The notes below the pieces were generated by a model, which was not told the DNA's origin, made no database searches, and worked only from the letters and a program-made list of their open reading frames with translations. A DNA stretch of 64,000 nt from Prevotella brunnea (lineage in GTDB: Bacteria; Bacteroidota; Bacteroidia; Bacteroidales; Bacteroidaceae). Location of the stretch: assembly GCF_008016795.1 (NCBI RefSeq), contig NZ_SDIK01000018.1:27107-91106 (forward strand), written 5' to 3'. Positions 59,575 to 64,000 of this stretch are shown here, one piece after another. The first letter of the stretch is position 1; the number at the start of each line of letters is the position of its first letter. Made by a program: the position numbers and the translations under genes.

Positions 59575-59678
59575 GCGATGTTCGGCATGAGCATAGCCTA
59601 ATGATTGCTTACTTTCTTGTCTCTTGCCCATGACGGTTCTGAACAGAAAAATGTCAGCCGGTTTCCCACCAACAGAAA

Positions 59679-59718
59679 AATGGCAAGCATGTGTAGTAAC
59701 TACACTGTGCTTGCCATT
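59679..59718 (-). terminator. Terminator of the alcohol dehydrogenase gene
   Basis: AATGGCAAGCA and TGCTTGCCATT form an 11-bp stem; on the minus strand TTTTTC follows. It lies 57 bp after the stop. Confidence 0.8.
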
Positions 59719-59774
59719 GCTTATCGTATAGGTTGAGCGTTGCTGACGAACAGCAGTCGTCCACTGATTAATCC

Positions 59775-60845
59775 TTAATAGAGATCTTCTGCGAGAACAA
59801 CTACTGGCTTAATCAAATCCCTTGGTTTATCCTTCATCAGCAAGAGGGCCTCTTCCATGTGCTCGAAACCGTTGAAACGGTGGGTAATGAGGTGCTTAAG
59901 ATCAAGGCGTCCTGAAGTAACGAGCTTTGCCAATTTCTCCATACGTAGTCTTCCACCGGGCATCAAACCGCCTCTGATGGTCTTGTGCCCCATACCTACA
60001 CCCCATTCAACGCGTGGAATCTTTACAAACTCACCGCTGCCAAGGTAGTTCACATTACCGATGACACCGCCCGGCTTCAATACAGCGACTGCCTCTGCAA
60101 ATGTATCAACAGTACCACCGGCGATAACAACGCGGTCAACGCCCTTACCGTTGGTGCGTTCCATAACTTGTTGGGCAATAGGACCATTGTGGTAGTCGAT
60201 GATTTCTGTTGCACCGTAAGCCTTTGCAGCAGCTGCACAAACAGGTCGGCTACCTACGGCATAGATGTTGGATGCACCTCTGAGGGCTGTTCCGGCAACT
60301 GCCATCAAACCAACAGGACCGATACCAATAACAAGCACTTCGTCACCAAATTTCACGTCTGCGAGTTCAACCCCATGGAAGCCAGTAGGAACCATGTCGG
60401 AGAGCATTGTTGCAGCAACCGGATCCATGCCTTCAGGAATGAGTGCCAAGTTACCGTCGGCATCATTAACGTGGAAATACTCTGCAAAGACACCATCCTT
60501 GAAGTTGGAGAACTTCCAGCCTGCCAGCATTCCGCCAGAGTGCATGGAAAAACCGTTCTGTGCTTCGAGTGAGTTCCAGTCTGGTGTAATTGCAGGAACG
60601 ATAACACGGTCGCCAGGTTTGAAATCTTTTACCATCGAACCCACTTCCACTACCTCACCCGTAGTTTCGTGGCCGAGAATCATGTCCTTACGGTCGCCAA
60701 TGGCTCCCTCCCATACGGTGTGAACGTCAGATGTACAAGGCGCAACTGCCAAAGGCTTTACAATTGCATCCATTGGACCACATGCGGGTCTTTCCTTCTC
60801 AATCCATCCGGCCTTGTTGAGGCCAAGCATTGCATACGCTTTCAT
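59775..60845 (-). CDS. NADP-dependent secondary alcohol dehydrogenase (TbADH/CbADH type)
   Basis: A 356-aa zinc alcohol dehydrogenase that interconverts secondary alcohols and ketones. The sequence follows the Thermoanaerobacter brockii and Clostridium beijerinckii enzymes closely: the zinc ligands Cys37, His59 and Asp150 are at the same numbers, and VGSRP (Ser199, Arg200) is the NADPH-selecting pair of that group. It stands alone with its own promoter and terminator. The natural substrate in this organism is unknown. Confidence 0.92.
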   Translation of the reverse strand: MKAYAMLGLNKAGWIEKERPACGPMDAIVKPLAVAPCTSDVHTVWEGAIGDRKDMILGHETTGEVVEVGSMVKDFKPGDRVIVPAITPDWNSLEAQNGFSMHSGGMLAGWKFSNFKDGVFAEYFHVNDADGNLALIPEGMDPVAATMLSDMVPTGFHGVELADVKFGDEVLVIGIGPVGLMAVAGTALRGASNIYAVGSRPVCAAAAKAYGATEIIDYHNGPIAQQVMERTNGKGVDRVVIAGGTVDTFAEAVAVLKPGGVIGNVNYLGSGEFVKIPRVEWGVGMGHKTIRGGLMPGGRLRMEKLAKLVTSGRLDLKHLITHRFNGFEHMEEALLLMKDKPRDLIKPVVVLAEDLY

Positions 60846-60953
60846 AATGACTTTTGTTTTAGGTGATTGTTAGATATAGTAATTTATTCAACTCGCTTTT
60901 ATTTCATTATTCATCAGCTTGTTTTTGTTGAAAAATGATAAAAAGTGACAGCG

Positions 60954-60985
60954 CAAATATATGGAATCCTAATTTAACTTCCAAA
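60954..60985 (-). promoter_or_regulatory. Promoter of the alcohol dehydrogenase gene
   Basis: On the minus strand TTTG (60982-60985), 20 bp, TATATTTG (60954-60961). The spacing is ideal. Confidence 0.78.
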
Positions 60986-61261
60986 TTTATTAAGAGAAAA
61001 AAGATAATTATTTTGCTTAGCATGCGTGAATGTAATCTCTGCTTTTCAAAGAGGAATACTAAATGGTGGCTCATCGTGAACTGTGATCGTTGAGGGCAGT
61101 CGCATATCCCATTTTGTTCCATTCATTTCTTTGTGGCATGAAAATGTTGAATGAAATTGATTCGAGATATTGGACTTATTTTCAGAAGTCGGAGATGAGC
61201 ATCTTCTTGGTGTGTAAATTTGTTTGGGAGAAGCGAAAAATTCCTCAAATCTGACTTTATC

Positions 61262-61308
61262 CCAAATTGGTCATTAGCAACCACTTTGGTTCTTTCTTCT
61301 AATGACCA
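61262..61308. repeat. Inverted repeat CCAAATTGGTCATTAG ... CTAATGACCA
   Basis: The left arm at 61262-61277 and the right arm at 61299-61308 pair over 10 bp. The same word recurs at 61732-61747 and as a longer inverted repeat at 62611-62670. The surrounding stretch 60986-61479 shows no gene. Confidence 0.6.
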
Positions 61309-61479
61309 CCATTAGAAATATTCAATTATAGATGTTTGTTATTCAGCAATTTACCAACTAAAACCCATACGCAATGAATTCATGTCGCTACCTGTCTGTC
61401 CGGGCAAGACAAAAGCCAATCATATTCTTTGCTTAGCCGGGGCATTGAAAACGCGACAATCCTTCCCGGCTATACGAGA

Positions 61480-61682
61480 GTGTCCTAAATTTTCTTCATT
61501 CATCTATCCAAAGCTTAGCTTTTGCTTTCCAAAAGGTAAGCTTTTGCAATGCAAAAGGTCATGAATTGGAGCGCAAAAGCTAAGCTTTTAAATCGCAATA
61601 AATATTATCTTGATTATCAATAGGTTAAGAGGCGTGTTGCGAACGTGGTTTTTGTAATATAATTTCGTGATGATTAGGACAC
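61480..61682 (+). mobile_element. Second MITE-like element bounded by GTGTCCTAA / TTAGGACAC
   Basis: Terminal 9-bp inverted repeats at 61480-61488 and 61674-61682. The inside matches the 49.7-kb element through the palindrome units, the tail and the segment GGTTTTTGTAATATAATTT, but it lacks about 55 bp near the right end. No ORF. Confidence 0.78.
61508..61621 (+). repeat. 22-bp-period palindrome array, copy 6, inside the second MITE
   Basis: 17-bp units at 61508, 61530, 61552 (CAAAAGGTCATGAATTG) and 61574, then 20 nt, then TGATTATCAAT at 61611-61621. It is in the same orientation as copies 1-5. Confidence 0.93.
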
Positions 61683-61816
61683 CATTGGGAAAAGATAAAG
61701 AATTTCTCACTGCCATATAACACCGAGAAATCCTAACGACCGATTTGGGTTTATGGTTCCTTTCCTGACCATCGGAATTTATCGCGCTCTCATCGCAAGA
61801 ATGCGTAAAGGAAGTG

Positions 61817-62026
61817 CTAATATTCGTTTTCAATTGGCATGATTGCCCATAAAATGACATAGAGCAAAATACCCGGGAAAGCCCCGCTAAAAAGGGTAAG
61901 GGTTGCATACAAGGCTCTGACCGCCGTGGAATCGAGATCTAAGTATTTTGCGATTCCACCACACACCCCTGCTACTTTCGTATCTTTGAAAGAACGAGTT
62001 AGACGTCGTTTAGTATCAAAATTCAT
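61817..62026 (-). CDS. PspC-domain small membrane protein
   Basis: A 69-aa protein made of one PspC domain: the motif KVAGVCGGIAKYLDLDSTAVR leads into a membrane segment (ATLTLFSGAFPGILLYVILW). PspC proteins take part in envelope-stress responses. Its ATG overlaps the argR stop by 4 bp, so the two are translated together. Confidence 0.88.
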   Translation of the reverse strand: MNFDTKRRLTRSFKDTKVAGVCGGIAKYLDLDSTAVRALYATLTLFSGAFPGILLYVILWAIMPIENEY

Positions 62027-62505
62027 GATTCTACTATTTCCGGAATTATATATGACAATGAATCAATAACATCTTGGCGAGAACATCCCTCTTTGGTAGC
62101 GATGAAAATGGTGTCGTCGCCTGCAATCGTACCGAGAACTTCCGGCAAGTCGCTGTTGTCGAGATTATAGGCAATAGCACTGGCATATCCCGGTCGGGTC
62201 TTCATGACCGCAAGCTGTCCGGAAAAATTAATGGAGACGAAACCGCTGCTGCGCAGCATGTCGGTTGCTTTCCTTGGCATCGTAACGCGCTTGTACATTG
62301 TCTCGTTAGGCAATACATAAACATATTTCCCATTCATCGATGCGGCTTTGGCAACTTTCAATTGCTTAAGATCGCGACTTAGGGTGGCTTGAGTCAGTTT
62401 ATAACCCTCTTTCTCCAGCTCTTTAAGAACCTCTTCTTGCGAACTGAGTTCCATGCTGGAGATGAGCATCTTCAATGTTTCCAATCTGCTGGTCTTTACT
62501 TTCAT
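62023..62505 (-). CDS. argR: Arginine repressor ArgR
   Basis: A 160-aa regulator of arginine genes: an N-terminal winged helix (about 1-70, LTQATLSRDLKQLKVAKA) and a C-terminal oligomerisation and arginine-binding domain (about 85-155, with the IAGDDTIFIAT arginine-binding motif). It is coupled to pspC. Its promoter carries a palindrome that may be its own operator. argG or argC are not in the window. Confidence 0.94.
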   Translation of the reverse strand: MKVKTSRLETLKMLISSMELSSQEEVLKELEKEGYKLTQATLSRDLKQLKVAKAASMNGKYVYVLPNETMYKRVTMPRKATDMLRSSGFVSINFSGQLAVMKTRPGYASAIAYNLDNSDLPEVLGTIAGDDTIFIATKEGCSRQDVIDSLSYIIPEIVES

Positions 62506-62533
62506 TCCTTGTATAGTTATTCGATTGTTTTTG

Positions 62534-62553
62534 CAAATTTATACAATAAATTT
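62534..62553 (-). promoter_or_regulatory. argR promoter with overlapping palindrome
   Basis: AAATTTAT-ACA-ATAAATTT (62535-62553) is a perfect inverted repeat. On the minus strand the -7 box TAAATTTG (62534-62541) overlaps its arm. An AT-rich palindrome over its own promoter fits autoregulation by ArgR. Confidence 0.55.
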
Positions 62554-62610
62554 CTATTATGCAAGTCTTTTGCTTTAAAAGATAGGAGAATAATAAAAAT
62601 ACCTTCTACG

Positions 62611-62670
62611 CAAATCGGTCATTGGAAAAACAACGGAATGACAGGGTTGAATAATCTAATGACCGATTTG
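62611..62670. repeat. Inverted repeat CAAATCGGTCATTGG ... CTAATGACCGATTTG
   Basis: Arms at 62611-62625 and 62656-62670 pair at 14 of 15 positions around a 30-nt loop. It lies between the BI-1 stop and the argR promoter. On the minus strand it follows the BI-1 gene and could help end its transcript. Confidence 0.7.
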
Positions 62671-62690
62671 GAACTAATGGGTTGTCTTGT

Positions 62691-63410
62691 TTACTCTCTA
62701 TTCCCAAAGAAGCGAAGCAAATAGAGGAATAAATTGATGAAATCAAGATATAGGCTTAGCGAACCAAGTAAAGCTATCTTTTGTGCGCTCTCTCCTGCGT
62801 CAGGGGCATTCATTAACATGCGCTTTATCATTTGAGCATCCCAAGCTGTAAGACCGGTAAAAATCAGCACTCCTAAACCACTTACAATTAAGTCCATCAT
62901 CGAACTTCGCAAAAACAGGTTCACCACTCCCGCAATGATCAAACCTATCAGTGCCATCAGTAAAATGCCTCCCATCTTGGTCATGTCTTTCTTCGTTGTG
63001 GAACCTATTAGTGCCATTGCACCAAATGTGCCTGCCGTAACGAAGAAAGTCTTTGCAATGGAAGCAATGGTAAATGCGGCAAATATCCAGCCCATGGTCA
63101 ATCCGTTGATCGCTGAGAATATGATGAACCAACCGGTTGCGGCGACAAGGGATAATTTGTGGATGCGTGATGAGAGATAGATGACAATGCCAATCTCTGC
63201 TATCGCGGCAATGATGAGCGGCGTTATGCTTGTGTAGAGCATGGTCATCATGGACTTTGAGGTACTTACGCCGTAAGCTATGATGCCGGTGATGACAAGT
63301 GCCATTGTCATCCATGTATATACTTTGCGCATCAATAGGGGAAAAGAGCGACTAAGCTCTAAATCACGGTCGCGATCGTTGATAGTTCTTGAATAATCGT
63401 TGAATTTCAT
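62691..63410 (-). CDS. Bax inhibitor-1 / YccA family membrane protein
   Basis: A 239-aa protein with seven hydrophobic segments and the BI-1 family pattern (VYTWMTMALVITGIIAYGVS, TGLTAWDAQMIKRML near the end with the conserved Asp). Bacterial members act as pH-sensitive calcium leak channels or interact with membrane proteases. A full promoter lies 110 bp upstream. Confidence 0.93.
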   Translation of the reverse strand: MKFNDYSRTINDRDRDLELSRSFPLLMRKVYTWMTMALVITGIIAYGVSTSKSMMTMLYTSITPLIIAAIAEIGIVIYLSSRIHKLSLVAATGWFIIFSAINGLTMGWIFAAFTIASIAKTFFVTAGTFGAMALIGSTTKKDMTKMGGILLMALIGLIIAGVVNLFLRSSMMDLIVSGLGVLIFTGLTAWDAQMIKRMLMNAPDAGESAQKIALLGSLSLYLDFINLFLYLLRFFGNRE

Positions 63411-63519
63411 AATTTATATCGTTTGTTTATTTGTTGTTCATATTTTTTACTTGTCGATAAGACTGAAAATGCGAATATGCGCTTGGTTATGACTTGCAAA
63501 GCTCATGCCATATTAAATG

Positions 63520-63551
63520 CAAATATAAAATAAAGTAGAGATATTAGCAAA
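63520..63551 (-). promoter_or_regulatory. Promoter of the BI-1 family gene
   Basis: On the minus strand TTTG (63548-63551), 20 bp, TATATTTG (63520-63527). The spacing is ideal. Confidence 0.75.
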
Positions 63552-63737
63552 TATAATAATGATTTTTACATTAATTTATTTCTTACCGGACAGGAATCGA
63601 TTTCATGTAAAATACCTAAGTACCTATATATAAGGTGTATCTTCTTCCATCTCTTGATTTATATCAATTCTTTATTTTATTTTACTTATTTCTAAAATTT
63701 TTCCTTGAAAATATTTGGTGGTTGTGAATTATTGCAT

Positions 63738-63782
63738 TATCTTTGCACTCGCTTTCAAGAAATACGCCACGAGGCGTTTTTG
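63738..63782 (+). promoter_or_regulatory. Promoter followed at once by a small hairpin
   Basis: TATCTTTG at 63738-63745 is a good -7 box. The predicted start near 63752 is followed by ACGCC-ACGA-GGCGT (63764-63777) and a T run, which looks like a leader terminator or the end of a very short RNA. Confidence 0.4.
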
Positions 63783-63784
63783 CG

Positions 63785-63994
63785 ATGGCATTAAAATCGT
63801 TCTTTGAAAAGATTTACATAGACAGAGAAGTAGTACAAGAAGAAGCGTCCGCCGCCGATATTTTTTTATTGGTCGGTGGATGGGTAAAGAAACGAACCGT
63901 TCAATTTTTTTTTATCTTCTGCCCTTTTGGTTTCATCCAAATCCTGGTGGTTGATATTACATATATAGAAAGGTGTTTAAACTTGATACTTTGA
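63785..63994 (+). CDS. Doubtful 69-codon reading frame at the window end
   Basis: Starts MALKSFFEKIYIDREVVQEE, which looks protein-like, then becomes Phe/Ile-rich and stops at 63994. It may be a real small gene, a broken one, or the leader of a gene beyond the window. No family recognised. Confidence 0.25.
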   Translation: MALKSFFEKIYIDREVVQEEASAADIFLLVGGWVKKRTVQFFFIFCPFGFIQILVVDITYIERCLNLIL

Positions 63995-64000
63995 ATGAAG

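Overview
The window reads as a chromosomal segment of a Bacteroidales bacterium, most likely Prevotella in the broad sense. The evidence is SusC/SusD-type outer-membrane pairs, lipoproteins with Bacteroidetes-type lipoboxes, type IX secretion C-terminal tails, Bacteroidetes promoters (TTTG about 20 bp before TAnnTTTG) and GLPGLI and NigD-like families. I see no rRNA or tRNA gene and no CRISPR array.

Layout. 0-9.5 kb: a clipped exported-protein gene, recG, ispD and a DJ-1 gene on the minus strand; then nadK, an ABC exporter and a TlpA-TonB fusion on the plus strand, followed by two small outer-membrane barrel proteins. 9.7-31.2 kb: a complete starch/maltodextrin locus. On the minus strand run susC, susD, susE, susF and a secreted alpha-amylase. 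Divergently, on the plus strand, run a LacI-type regulator, an MFS sugar permease, malQ, susB (GH97), a pullulanase and a susA-like GH13 enzyme. Near-identical 16-bp operator-like palindromes sit in front of susC and in front of malQ, so one LacI-type protein probably controls both arms. 31.3-48.4 kb: a YcxB-like protein, a BPL_N protein, superoxide reductase, split chrA, purL, an ECF sigma unit, radC, a glycosyltransferase, efp, rpmH, a PASTA protein, a RluD-type synthase, ddl and a plsC-type acyltransferase. 48.4-54.4 kb: an accessory envelope region (NigD-like lipoprotein, TonB-plug-like protein, large TonB-linked outer-membrane protein, GLPGLI, DUF1573 and a small exported protein) with an 800-bp repeat graveyard in the middle. 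54.9-64 kb: threonine-to-glycine catabolism (SDR threonine dehydrogenase and kbl), two surface proteins, an NADP secondary-alcohol dehydrogenase, pspC, argR and a Bax-inhibitor-1 family gene.

The most unusual thing is a family of intergenic elements. Each has four 17-bp near-palindromes repeated at an exact 22-bp period (C/T-AAAAGCTTAGCTTTTG plus a 5-nt spacer). In the better copies these are followed after exactly 20 nt by a conserved TGATTATCAAT box. Six copies plus one decayed inverted copy lie in this window. A related array at 27.13 kb keeps the 22-bp period but has a different palindrome core (AAAAAGTACGTACTTTT), and another at 49.97 kb uses CTCTATAGAG at a 23-bp period. Two copies lie inside MITE-like units bounded by TGTCCTAA...TTAGGACA inverted repeats. 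An RT-less group II intron remnant lies next to one of them.

How the starch genes would work together: the T9SS-exported amylase and the SusDEF surface lipoproteins capture and cut starch, SusC imports oligosaccharides, the SusA-like enzyme, pullulanase and SusB trim them in the periplasm, the MFS permease carries maltose or maltodextrin across the inner membrane, and MalQ rearranges them in the cytoplasm.
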